A stretch of 37,752 bases of DNA, taken from contig JAIBAK010000036.1 of the NCBI GenBank assembly GCA_019695215.1, positions 1 to 37,752 on the forward strand. The letters run 5' to 3'. Below the pieces are notes generated by a model. The model was not told the DNA's origin and made no database searches. It saw only the letters and a list, made by a program, of their open reading frames with translations. Position numbers and translations under genes: made by a program. The stretch is from Bacteroidia bacterium. Its GTDB lineage: Bacteria; Bacteroidota; Bacteroidia; UKL13-3. This document shows positions 1 through 7,894 of this stretch, one piece after another (within the stretch, counting starts at the first letter, position 1; each line of letters opens with the position of its first letter).

Positions 1-2
1 AT

Positions 3-170
3 TATGAAACAGCACTGTTGCTCGACCCCGATTATGAGCCTGTTCTTTTAAACAAAGCGGGCCTGTACAATTTGCTTGGCGAAAAACAGAAGGCGAGGGC
101 AATTTTGCAAAAGCTCCTCTTAAAAAAGCCGGGAGATCCCCGAATTTTGAGTATATTGGCTAAAATTTGA
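3..170 (+). CDS. C-terminal end of a tetratricopeptide (TPR) protein, partial
   Basis: This open frame runs in from the left window edge and stops with TGA; 55 residues are visible. They form a helix-turn-helix TPR unit: an A helix around YETALLLDPDYEPVLLNKAG and a B helix around GEKQKARAILQKLL, ending at a KKPGDPRI turn that normally links to a further repeat. TPRs are protein-protein interaction scaffolds. What the full protein does cannot be said because the N-terminal part lies outside the window. The gap to the next gene is 63 bases. Confidence 0.75.
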   Translation, partial: YETALLLDPDYEPVLLNKAGLYNLLGEKQKARAILQKLLLKKPGDPRILSILAKI

Positions 171-233
171 TAATAAAATAAGGCTCACGCAACAGAAGCC
201 CTTTTTTTACTGTCATAGAACAAATAATACCTT

Positions 234-2498
234 ATGCCAACTAAAATACATACCCGTTTTTCCCTTTTCCTGCTTCTGTTTTGTGCCATACATTCGGGCC
301 ATGCACAGGCTTTATACGACAGCACCGTTATACAGCGCATAGAAATTCAATTCGCTCAATCCAACTGGGATTATATGCTTGATACGGCCAAGGCAGGAGA
401 GGAAGGCTACGTGATGGCTGCCTATGTAAAAATTAATGGTATTCAGTTCGATTCGGCAGGAGTAAAGTATAAAGGAAACAGTTCCTACAACAAAAGCCGC
501 GTTAAAAATCCCTTGCATATTGAACTGGATACGTATAAACCAAAACAAAACTACCAGGGTTATGCTGATATAAAACTCAGCAACGGGATGTACGATCCGT
601 CTATGATAAGGGAAGTAATGAGTTTTGATATTCTGGAGCAGTACATGCATGCCCCAAAAACAAATTTTGCCCATGTATTTATAAACGGAAACTTTATTGG
701 ACTTTACGCCAATACCGAGGCGGTAAATAAAAAGTTTATTGGTGAAAGATTCGGTTCAAGCAGCGAAACCCTGATAAAATGTAATCCGGATAATCCGAGT
801 AATACCAATACTTCCAATTTAGTTTCAAAAGGAACGGATAGTTCGGCCTACACAAAATATTATGAACTTAAGTCGGATTACGGGTGGAGTGATTTGATTG
901 ATTTGTGTTCGGCTTTAGGGGCTACAGGTTCGGTAATAGGGAGTAAAATAAGTGTGGATGAAGCCGCATGGATGCTGGCATTTAATAACCTTTTTGTGAA
1001 CCTCGACAGCTATTCAGGTTCATTTTCGCAGAATTATTATTTATACAAAGATCAGGGAATTTTTCATCCGCTTATCTGGGATCTGAATATGAATTTCGGG
1101 GCTTTTAATATGACCGGATCGGGGACTCCTTTATCTGCTGCACAAATGAAACAACTTTCGGTAAATTTACATGCGGCTAATGCCAATCGTCCGTTGATTA
1201 AAAGACTGCTTTCCGACTCCACATTTAAGCATATGTATATTGCGCATATGCGTACCATGCTGCATGAAAATATTTCAAACGGAAAATATTTGCAATGGGC
1301 ACAGTACTACCGCAGTTTAATTGACTCATCAGTAAATGCCGATTTGAATAAACTTTTTACTTACACGCAGTTTCAAAACTCGCTCACCACAACGGTAAAC
1401 AGCGGAATGACCATACCGGGAATACAGGATTTAATGAGCAACAGAGCCACTTACCTCGAATCTACTCCCGAGTTTCTGGCAATACCGCCAACTATTCAAA
1501 CCATTAATCATTTGCCATTGAATCCGGCTTTTAATTCAACATTCACTATAACCGCCACCATACAGTCGGCAAACTATGTTCAATTAGGATACCGATACGC
1601 TTCAACCGATACCTTTACCCATATCCGGATGTATGATGACGGATTACATAATGATGGTGCAGCCAATGATTCGGTTTACGGAGCTTCACTTACTGCAGGT
1701 TCTTCGGTAATTCAATATTATATTTATTCGCAGAATCAGTATGCGGGTGTTTTTTCGCCCGAGCGTGCTCAGCATGAATTTCATACTGTACAGGTAAATG
1801 TTCCGGTTATTGCAAAAGGAGCTATTGTGATTAATGAACTAATGGCTGCCAATACTTTTTATTCTCAAAGTCCCGAAGGTAATTATGAAGACTGGATAGA
1901 ATTACATAATACCGGTAACCAACCTGTGTTGTTAGACGGACTTTACCTCACTGATAATTATCAGATGGAAACAAAGTGGAGATTCCCTTCCGGAACTGTT
2001 GTTCCGGCAAATGGTTATTTAATAGTGTGGGCTGACGAACAAACAGGAAACGGTGCGGTGCACAGCAATTTTAAACTCTCGGCCAATGGAGAGGTGCTGA
2101 TGCTTTCTTACGGAAACGGAACGGTGATTGACAGCCTCACGTTTACATCGCAGGCAGCTAATCTGTCAACGGGGCGTTATCCAAACGGAACAGGGCCTTT
2201 TGTTACCAATTTACCGCCTACCATCAATGCTTTTAATGCATATTTTACTACTGTTAAAGAAGTATTTTCTATGCCTCCGGTAAATGTTTATCCCAATCCG
2301 GCTAAAGGAAATATAACCGTTGAAACCATTGCCGGAATTGAAACGGTTGAGGTATTCGACCAGTCGGGAAGAACGGTGCTTTCAGTAAGCGGAGAAAATC
2401 AATCAACATTATCCATACCCGTTACCATGCTTGCAAACGGAGTATATTTTCTTAAGGTAAATTCGATGCCTTCGGGTAAATTAGTTATTATTAACTAA
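234..2498 (+). CDS. Secreted CotH-family protein with lamin-tail domain and T9SS sorting tail
   Basis: A Sec signal peptide (about residues 1-24, ending SGHAQA) is followed by a CotH-type region at about 30-410: motifs KYKGNSSYNKS, KLSNGMYDPSMIRE, HVFINGNFIGLYANTE and HPLIWDLNMNFG. CotH proteins are atypical kinases first known from spore coats; bacterial secreted members are mostly uncharacterised. A lamin-tail (LTD) beta-sandwich follows at about 530-625 (IVINELMAANT, EDWIELHNTGNQPV), then a type A T9SS C-terminal domain from residue 683 (VNVYPNPAKG to KLVIIN). The protein is therefore expected to cross the outer membrane through T9SS and be released or surface-anchored. The domain order CotH-LTD-CTD is common in Bacteroidota. 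The substrate and kinase activity are unproven. Confidence 0.88.
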   Translation: MPTKIHTRFSLFLLLFCAIHSGHAQALYDSTVIQRIEIQFAQSNWDYMLDTAKAGEEGYVMAAYVKINGIQFDSAGVKYKGNSSYNKSRVKNPLHIELDTYKPKQNYQGYADIKLSNGMYDPSMIREVMSFDILEQYMHAPKTNFAHVFINGNFIGLYANTEAVNKKFIGERFGSSSETLIKCNPDNPSNTNTSNLVSKGTDSSAYTKYYELKSDYGWSDLIDLCSALGATGSVIGSKISVDEAAWMLAFNNLFVNLDSYSGSFSQNYYLYKDQGIFHPLIWDLNMNFGAFNMTGSGTPLSAAQMKQLSVNLHAANANRPLIKRLLSDSTFKHMYIAHMRTMLHENISNGKYLQWAQYYRSLIDSSVNADLNKLFTYTQFQNSLTTTVNSGMTIPGIQDLMSNRATYLESTPEFLAIPPTIQTINHLPLNPAFNSTFTITATIQSANYVQLGYRYASTDTFTHIRMYDDGLHNDGAANDSVYGASLTAGSSVIQYYIYSQNQYAGVFSPERAQHEFHTVQVNVPVIAKGAIVINELMAANTFYSQSPEGNYEDWIELHNTGNQPVLLDGLYLTDNYQMETKWRFPSGTVVPANGYLIVWADEQTGNGAVHSNFKLSANGEVLMLSYGNGTVIDSLTFTSQAANLSTGRYPNGTGPFVTNLPPTINAFNAYFTTVKEVFSMPPVNVYPNPAKGNITVETIAGIETVEVFDQSGRTVLSVSGENQSTLSIPVTMLANGVYFLKVNSMPSGKLVIIN

Positions 2499-2573
2499 GG
2501 ATTTAGTATTTTACTTTTTCTATACGCTGGAAATTAATTAAATTTCAGCCGTTTTAGAAGCGCGTGTAAAATA

Positions 2574-3623
2574 ATGGCAAAGAAAAAATCCGTTACCAAA
2601 ATACTGTTTTATGTCTTTCTTTTTTTAGTGTTGATAGGGGCTGTGGCAGGGTATAAAGGATGGCAAATGGTTTTTTCGCCCAACGTCAAATTCACTGATA
2701 AAAAATACACCTTCTTCTACATACACACCGGCTCAGGTTACGATCAGGTTTTGCAGCAGCTGGCAAATGAAAAAATAATATCCAATACCCTCACTTTTGA
2801 CTGGGTTGCTGCTCTTATGAATTACCCAAAATCGGTGAAGCCGGGTAAATACCGTATTTTAAACGGAATGAGTAACCGGGAGTTAATTAACCTCCTTCGT
2901 TCGGGCAATCAGGAGCAGGTCAGTTTAGTTATTCGGTCAATGAACAGCCTGCAGGATTTAGCTTCGCTGGTTGGCCGCAAACTGGAAGCCGACAGCAGCG
3001 GGTTTTATGCACTTATTACCAATGATTCGGTGTTGCAGTCCATATCATTGAATAGCGAAACCATAATGGCCATGTTTATTCCAAACACCTATAACTTTTA
3101 CTGGAATACATCAAGTGAAAAAGTATTTAACAGGTTAAAGGAAGAGTACCTGGTGTACTGGAATGAAGAGCGCAGGAGGCTGGCCGATTCACTTGGATTA
3201 AACCCGGTGCAGGTAAGTATTGTAGCTTCCATTGTGGAGAAAGAAACCCAAAAAAGAGATGAGATGCCGGTAGTAGCAGGGGTATATTTGAATCGTTTAA
3301 AAAAGGGAATGCTGCTGCAGGCCGATCCCACAGTAATTTTTGCCATGCACGATCCAAACGTGAGACGGGTAACCTCGGCCATGCTGCAAACCGAATCCCC
3401 TTACAATACATATAAATACAAAGGTCTTCCCCCCGGCCCCATTTGTATTCCTTCGCAAATGGCCATTGAGGCCGTATTACACCGAAATGCGCATCAATAC
3501 ATTTATTTTTGCGCTAAAGAAGATTTTTCGGGGTATCATAATTTTGCCGAAAACATAGAGCAACATTTGGTAAATGCCCGCAAGTATCAGCATGAATTAA
3601 ACAAGCGCAAAATTTTTAAATAA
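2574..3623 (+). CDS. mltG: Endolytic murein transglycosylase MltG
   Basis: 349 residues, the usual length for MltG (YceG-like). An N-terminal Lys-rich cytoplasmic stub is followed by one membrane helix (about 9-27) and a periplasmic LysM-like part. The catalytic region has VASIVEKETQKRDE at 217-230, with the conserved Glu at 222, followed by VYLNRLKKGMLLQADPTVIFA and the late motif GLPPGPICIP. MltG cleaves nascent glycan strands near the inner membrane and sets their length. It is followed after 2 bases by the thioesterase gene and then closely by yihY and map, so a plus-strand operon is likely. The ATG start is supported by the Lys-rich N-terminus just before the helix. Confidence 0.95.
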   Translation: MAKKKSVTKILFYVFLFLVLIGAVAGYKGWQMVFSPNVKFTDKKYTFFYIHTGSGYDQVLQQLANEKIISNTLTFDWVAALMNYPKSVKPGKYRILNGMSNRELINLLRSGNQEQVSLVIRSMNSLQDLASLVGRKLEADSSGFYALITNDSVLQSISLNSETIMAMFIPNTYNFYWNTSSEKVFNRLKEEYLVYWNEERRRLADSLGLNPVQVSIVASIVEKETQKRDEMPVVAGVYLNRLKKGMLLQADPTVIFAMHDPNVRRVTSAMLQTESPYNTYKYKGLPPGPICIPSQMAIEAVLHRNAHQYIYFCAKEDFSGYHNFAENIEQHLVNARKYQHELNKRKIFK

Positions 3624-3625
3624 CC

Positions 3626-4033
3626 ATGTTCATTCACGAAACAAAAGTGCGCGTTCGGTATGGAGAAACAGATCAGATGGGTGTGGTGTATTACGGAAAT
3701 TATGCATTGTATTACGAAACCGGAAGGGTAGAAGCCCTGCGTTCGCTTGGTATGACTTACCGTGAAATGGAAGAAAGCGGAGTGCAAATGCCCGTACTGG
3801 AAATGCATTGCCGCTACCTGGCTCCGGCACTTTATGACGAGTACTTAACCATCCGTACTATAATAAGAGAAATGCCTGCTGCGCGTATCACATTTGATTT
3901 TGAAGTTTTAAGTGAGCAGGCGCAATTAATTAACCGCGGAATGGTTTCGCTGGCCTTTATAAATACCGCCACTAACCGGCCCACCCGATGCCCAGCAAAA
4001 TTAGCCGGATTATTAAAGCCCTTTTTTAACTAG
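3626..4033 (+). CDS. Acyl-CoA thioesterase, YbgC/4HBT hotdog family
   Basis: 135 residues, a single hotdog domain. The signature RYGETDQMGVVYYGNYALYYE carries the expected catalytic Asp (D16), and the helix ETGRVEALRSLGMTY follows as in YbgC/FadM-type 4-hydroxybenzoyl-CoA thioesterases. These enzymes hydrolyse acyl-CoA or acyl-ACP thioesters in the cytoplasm; the substrate chain cannot be read from sequence. The start lies 2 bases after mltG and the stop 4 bases before the YihY gene, so co-transcription is likely. Confidence 0.9.
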   Translation: MFIHETKVRVRYGETDQMGVVYYGNYALYYETGRVEALRSLGMTYREMEESGVQMPVLEMHCRYLAPALYDEYLTIRTIIREMPAARITFDFEVLSEQAQLINRGMVSLAFINTATNRPTRCPAKLAGLLKPFFN

Positions 4034-4037
4034 TGAG

Positions 4038-5021
4038 ATGATAAGCATACACAGGTTCTTAAGCAAATTTTCACTTTACCGCAGGTTGGCTGGTTTTCTT
4101 AAGGTAATTACACTTCCGGGCTTTGAGCGTGTGCCTGTTTACAGTGTGGTTAGTTTTTTTATAAAAGAGGTGGTTAAAGAAGAACTGAACGTGCGCGGCA
4201 CTTCACTGGCTTTTAATTTTTTTATGGCCTTGTTTCCTTCAGCTATCTTTTTCTTTACGTTTGTGGCGTATTTACCTATCGATAATTCGCACGAGGCCAT
4301 ACTTCAGTTTTTCAGTGATATTTTACCCAAAAGTGCCTATGTTTCCATTGAGTCTACATTAGAAGATATTCTAAAACACCAGAGAGGAAGTTTGTTGTCG
4401 TTTAGTATGTTGATGGCATTGTATTTTGGTACCAACGGAATTCACTCCATGATGAATGCGTTTAATAAATATACGAAGGACGAAGAAGAACGCTCATTTT
4501 TAAAACAACGCCTCGTTTCAACGGGTTTGGCTATGCTTATCTCGGCTACGGTAGTGGTGGCAGTAGGTTTAATTACCTCGGGCGAATGGTTATTACAAAA
4601 AATGCTGGTTTGGGGTGTTTTCGGAAATAAAACTTCTATTGCGGTACTTACAGTGATAAAATGGCTGGTGGTACTTTTTTTGTTTTTCACCATGATTTCA
4701 AGTTTGTATTACTGGGGGCCTTCCAAAACAAAAAAATGGCGTTTTTTTTCACCGGGTTCCACGCTGGCAACTATTTTATCCATTGTTACCACATTAGGAT
4801 TTGCCTTTTATGTAAATAACTTCAATTCGTATAATAAGCTCTATGGTTCTATAGGTACTCTCATTGTGGTGATGCTGCTTATTTACTTTAACTGCATGAT
4901 TTTACTTATAGGGTTTGAGCTAAATTCGAGTATTGATAAGGGGCTGGAGAAAAAGCTGAAAAGGCCTATACCCCGGTTTAATGATTTTTTGAATGCGACC
5001 GAAGACCTGGAAGAGAAATAA
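4038..5021 (+). CDS. YihY/BrkB-family inner membrane protein
   Basis: 327 residues with about six hydrophobic helices. Family marks are an early KEELNVRGTSLAFNFFMALFPS segment, LSFSMLMALYFGTNGIHSMMNAFNK in the middle, and the late NNFNSYNKLYGSIGTLIVVMLLIYF stretch, which matches the conserved Y-GS-G motif of UPF0761/YihY proteins. The family was once called ribonuclease BN by mistake; its function is unknown and it is probably a transporter or envelope protein. The gene lies 4 bases after the thioesterase gene and 44 bases before map. Confidence 0.9.
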   Translation: MISIHRFLSKFSLYRRLAGFLKVITLPGFERVPVYSVVSFFIKEVVKEELNVRGTSLAFNFFMALFPSAIFFFTFVAYLPIDNSHEAILQFFSDILPKSAYVSIESTLEDILKHQRGSLLSFSMLMALYFGTNGIHSMMNAFNKYTKDEEERSFLKQRLVSTGLAMLISATVVVAVGLITSGEWLLQKMLVWGVFGNKTSIAVLTVIKWLVVLFLFFTMISSLYYWGPSKTKKWRFFSPGSTLATILSIVTTLGFAFYVNNFNSYNKLYGSIGTLIVVMLLIYFNCMILLIGFELNSSIDKGLEKKLKRPIPRFNDFLNATEDLEEK

Positions 5022-5065
5022 GAATAATCGCTATTATTGCGGTAAGATTAGAAGAGAAAGAAACG

Positions 5066-5821
5066 TTGGCTATTTTAATTAAAAATCAGGAACAGATAGA
5101 CGGAATCCGTAAAAGCTCAAAACTGGCTGCGGCAACACTTCAGTACGCAGGCGGATTGGTAAAGCCCGGGGTAAAAACCGAAGACATAGACCGAAGCATA
5201 GAAAAATTTATGCGCGATCACGGTGCCATCCCGGCCACTTTGGGGTATAAAGGTTATCCAAAATCGAGTTGTATTTCAATAAATGATGTGATTTGCCATG
5301 GTATCCCCGGCCCATACGAATTAAAGGAGGGCGATATTCTGAATATTGACGTAACCACCATCTTAAATGGATACTATGGCGACACCAGTGCCATGTTTAC
5401 TGTGGGAGCTGTAAGTGAATATGCCAAAAAACTGATTCATGTTACCAAAGAATGCCTTGATATTGGCATAGCCCAGTGTTTTCCCGGAAATCAATTGGGG
5501 AATATAGGATTTGAAATTAACCGTCATGCAGTGGCTAATGGATATTCGGTGGTATATGAGTTTTGTGGTCACGGAGTTGGTGTGAAATTTCATGAAGAGC
5601 CTGAGGTAAGTCATATTGCAGCTAAAAACTCAGGTCCTGTTTTAAAAAAGGGAATGACTTTTACCATTGAACCAATGATTAATGCCGGCAAAGCGAGAGC
5701 AAAAATTGACCGCAAAGACGGATGGACGGCAAGAACAATAGACGGGAAATTAAGTGCGCAATTCGAGCATACAGTTTTGCTTACCGATACAGGAGTTGAG
5801 GTATTAACTCAATTACCCTAA
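5066..5821 (+). CDS. map: Type I methionine aminopeptidase
   Basis: 251 residues, standard for type Ia MetAP. All five metal ligands are present: D95 and D106 (NIDVTTILNGYYGD), H169 (CGHGVG), E202 (TIEPM) and E234 (FEHT). The substrate-side His is H78 (VICHGIPG). The enzyme removes the initiator Met from nascent chains. The start is TTG rather than ATG: the reading frame begins TTG GCT ATT TTA with a GAAGAGAAAG purine run 6-15 bases upstream, and no ATG lies in frame before the conserved N-terminal helix. It is the last gene of the mltG cluster. Confidence 0.95.
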   Translation: MAILIKNQEQIDGIRKSSKLAAATLQYAGGLVKPGVKTEDIDRSIEKFMRDHGAIPATLGYKGYPKSSCISINDVICHGIPGPYELKEGDILNIDVTTILNGYYGDTSAMFTVGAVSEYAKKLIHVTKECLDIGIAQCFPGNQLGNIGFEINRHAVANGYSVVYEFCGHGVGVKFHEEPEVSHIAAKNSGPVLKKGMTFTIEPMINAGKARAKIDRKDGWTARTIDGKLSAQFEHTVLLTDTGVEVLTQLP

Positions 5822-5898
5822 CCTTTAAAATCAGACAATAGAATTACTTTGTTGCTGAAAAACAAGCATAAACAATTTCGCTATTTCTGCGAAAGCAG

Positions 5899-5928
5899 TT
5901 GTGCAATCAGCCAAAAACCTTATTTTTG
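5899..5928 (+). promoter_or_regulatory. Bacteroidota-type promoter of the 5961 lipoprotein gene
   Basis: TTG at 5899-5901 is followed by exactly 19 bases and then TATTTTTG at 5921-5928, matching the housekeeping sigma pattern of the phylum (TTG, 19-21 bases, TAnnTTTG). The start codon lies 33 bases past the downstream element, so a leader of roughly 25 bases is expected. Confidence 0.6.
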
Positions 5929-5960
5929 CTATAAATACATTTTAACCATATAAAAGAATT

Positions 5961-6719
5961 ATGAACAAAAAGACAATCGCAGGAAAATTTCTTATTGCCT
6001 GCATGGCAATGAGTGTTGCTTTTACCAGTTGTAAGAAAAAGGATGGTGGCGATGACCCAACTCCAACCCCAACTCCAACAACTCCCGGAACTCCAACTCC
6101 AAACTTTGAAGGTGCTACCGGTGTATGGGCAGCAGTAATCACTACTACTACTATTCCAATTATTGGAGTAAAAGAAATGTCAATGGGAACAGGAGGTTAT
6201 TTTGTAGGAACTTCTACCAGTACATTCCGTGATGCCGGTTCGGTAAAATTGGATGACAACGTATTAACCAAACAATCGAACAACAGCTATTTATGGTCAA
6301 ACGTTAGCAACAATATCTGGGGTACCAATAATACACAGGCTGATTGGGTAATTGCCGGAAATGGAACAGTAGTTCCAGCTCTTACTTATACCACCACCAA
6401 AGGTTTTCCTGTAGTTGCTGAAATTAACAGTTCGGCCACCGTAGCTACTGCTAACGATTATACTGTAACCCTCATGAGCAATATTTTCAATGCCGATTCG
6501 GTGTTGGTTATTCTTTCAGCAGGTTCAAAAACAGTTAGCAAAACTTACTATGGTTCAAATGCCAATAATTTTGTAATCACATCGGCTGAAATGGCCGGTA
6601 TGTCAGGAAGCGGCATTATTCAGGTAGCAGCTTATAACTGGGAGCAAAATGCTGCAGGAACTGAAAACATTTATTTCGTAAATGAGAAAGTGGTTACTAA
6701 AACCATCACTGCTCAGTAA
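5961..6719 (+). CDS. Lipoprotein with Pro-Thr linker, function unknown
   Basis: 252 residues. A type II signal peptide ends in the lipobox AFTSC with Cys24 as the lipidated residue. It is followed by KKKDGGDD, which fits the charged surface-export signal described for Bacteroidota lipoproteins, and a repetitive PTPTPTPTTPGTPTP linker at about 33-48. The remainder is Ser/Thr/Asn-rich, low in charge and predicted as beta strands, with no motif I recognise. It has its own promoter and a strong terminator immediately downstream, so it looks monocistronic. A cell-surface or outer-membrane location is inferred; no enzymatic residues stand out. Confidence 0.8.
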   Translation: MNKKTIAGKFLIACMAMSVAFTSCKKKDGGDDPTPTPTPTTPGTPTPNFEGATGVWAAVITTTTIPIIGVKEMSMGTGGYFVGTSTSTFRDAGSVKLDDNVLTKQSNNSYLWSNVSNNIWGTNNTQADWVIAGNGTVVPALTYTTTKGFPVVAEINSSATVATANDYTVTLMSNIFNADSVLVILSAGSKTVSKTYYGSNANNFVITSAEMAGMSGSGIIQVAAYNWEQNAAGTENIYFVNEKVVTKTITAQ

Positions 6720-6737
6720 AACGTAATATTTATCTAT

Positions 6738-6771
6738 AAAAAAAGCCCCCGCACGTGCGGGGGCTTTTTTT
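6738..6771. terminator. Strong bidirectional rho-independent terminator
   Basis: A perfect 20-base GC-rich palindrome (GCCCCCGCAC/GTGCGGGGGC, 6745-6764) is flanked by seven A on the left and seven T on the right, so it can terminate transcription from both sides. It ends the 5961 lipoprotein gene, and its T-tract overlaps the TAA stop of the convergent GNAT gene (6770-6772). Confidence 0.92.
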
Positions 6772-7237
6772 ATGGGGCTTCGTTTCTGAAATCTTTTTCG
6801 AGTAAATAATAGTGTGTTTTTATTAACCCCAACGCTTCATACGTTTTCAAAGCCGATTCGTTATTCTCTTCTACATAAAGCCGTATTCCGCAGCAGGTGC
6901 CTGAGTTTTTTGCTAATTTTTCTATTTCAGTATACAAGGCAGTAAACACGCCTTTTCTTCGGAAACCGGTTTCCACAAATACGCTCTGAATCCACCAGAA
7001 AACCCCGTTTCTCCAATCACTGGTTTCATACGTTATCATTAACTGGCCTGCTATATGTCCGTCATGCTCGGCTACAAGGTAAAACCCCTTTGAAGGGTCA
7101 CTGAACATGAGTAATACTCCTGAAGATAAAATATCCTTATTGAGAATTTTTCCCTCGCTTTCCAATGCTAAGTTCAGGTTAAACTGTACCAAGGTGTCAA
7201 GGTCGTTGGTATTTGCCCTTCGAATTCGAAAATTCAT
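6770..7237 (-). CDS. GNAT-family N-acetyltransferase
   Basis: 155 residues covering a complete GNAT fold. The acetyl-CoA pyrophosphate loop is seen in SVFVETGFRRKGVFTALY (R/Q-x-x-G-x-G/A type), preceded by the beta4 strand GVFWWIQSVFV. The C-terminal NESALKTYEALGL helix matches the usual N-x-x-A-x-x-x-Y-x-x-x-G-F motif. The acceptor substrate is unknown; family members acetylate small amines, antibiotics or protein N-termini. The gene is divergent from the ECF sigma gene and ends inside the shared terminator. Confidence 0.88.
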   Translation of the reverse strand: MNFRIRRANTNDLDTLVQFNLNLALESEGKILNKDILSSGVLLMFSDPSKGFYLVAEHDGHIAGQLMITYETSDWRNGVFWWIQSVFVETGFRRKGVFTALYTEIEKLAKNSGTCCGIRLYVEENNESALKTYEALGLIKTHYYLLEKDFRNEAP

Positions 7238-7333
7238 TTTAAGTTTCTGTTAATCAGTTTTATTAAATTAAAGTACCTTTGCAGGCAGCAATTAAGTAAT
7301 TTCTTTTGTCTTTACCAACGTTGAGTCTTCTTT

Positions 7334-7894
7334 ATGAAGTTTGATGAAAAGGAAATAATAGACGGATGTATCAATAATGAGGTGCCTGCCCAAAACAGGC
7401 TGTTCAATCGTTTTGCTCCAAAAATGATGGGAATATGCTATAGGTATATGCAAACCATTTATGAGGCAGAAGATGTGCTTCAGGAGGCATTTATCAAAGT
7501 GTTTAAACACCTTCATACGTTCCAGTACAACAGTTCACTTGAGCACTGGATCAGAAGAATTGTGGTGAATACGGCACTGAATCATATTAAAGCGAATAAG
7601 AAATTCAGAAATGAACTGGATACCGAAAATCTGGAAGATGAAGGTTACACTGACTCCATTCACATGCAATTTGATACCGAAGAAGTGATTCACGCTATTA
7701 AATCCCTTCCCGAAGGATACAGAACTGTATTTAATCTTTATGCCATTGAAGGATATTCTCACAAAGAAATAGGAGAGATGCTTGGTGTAGCCGAAGCATC
7801 TTCCCGTTCGCAATACAGCAGAGCTAAAACGATACTGCAAAACAAACTGTCGATTAAATTTAGAAATGATGAACAAGCGCTTGCCATTGGATGA
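7334..7894 (+). CDS. ECF RNA polymerase sigma factor
   Basis: 186 residues with sigma region 2 at about 20-88 (FNRFAPKMMGICYRYM, EAEDVLQEAFIKVFKHL, WIRRIVVNTALNHIK) and region 4 at about 117-170 (LPEGYRTVFNLYAIEGYSHKEIGEMLGVAEASSRSQYSRAK). There is no region 3, as expected for extracytoplasmic-function sigma factors. Its 3' end overlaps the next gene by 29 bases, a common arrangement for a sigma factor and its cognate regulator. A TACCTTTG element at 7274-7281 could be its -7 box, but no clear upstream TTG at the right distance is seen. Confidence 0.95.
   Translation: MKFDEKEIIDGCINNEVPAQNRLFNRFAPKMMGICYRYMQTIYEAEDVLQEAFIKVFKHLHTFQYNSSLEHWIRRIVVNTALNHIKANKKFRNELDTENLEDEGYTDSIHMQFDTEEVIHAIKSLPEGYRTVFNLYAIEGYSHKEIGEMLGVAEASSRSQYSRAKTILQNKLSIKFRNDEQALAIG

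Noticed and set aside
180..209. Possible terminator GGCT-loop-AGCC followed by seven T after the TPR gene
   Set aside because: The stem is only four base pairs with an extra C before the T-tract; too weak to call.
2526..2549. Hairpin GCTGgAAATT/AAATTTCAGC between the CotH and mltG genes
   Set aside because: AT-rich with a bulge and no T-tract; may be a weak terminator but not supportable.
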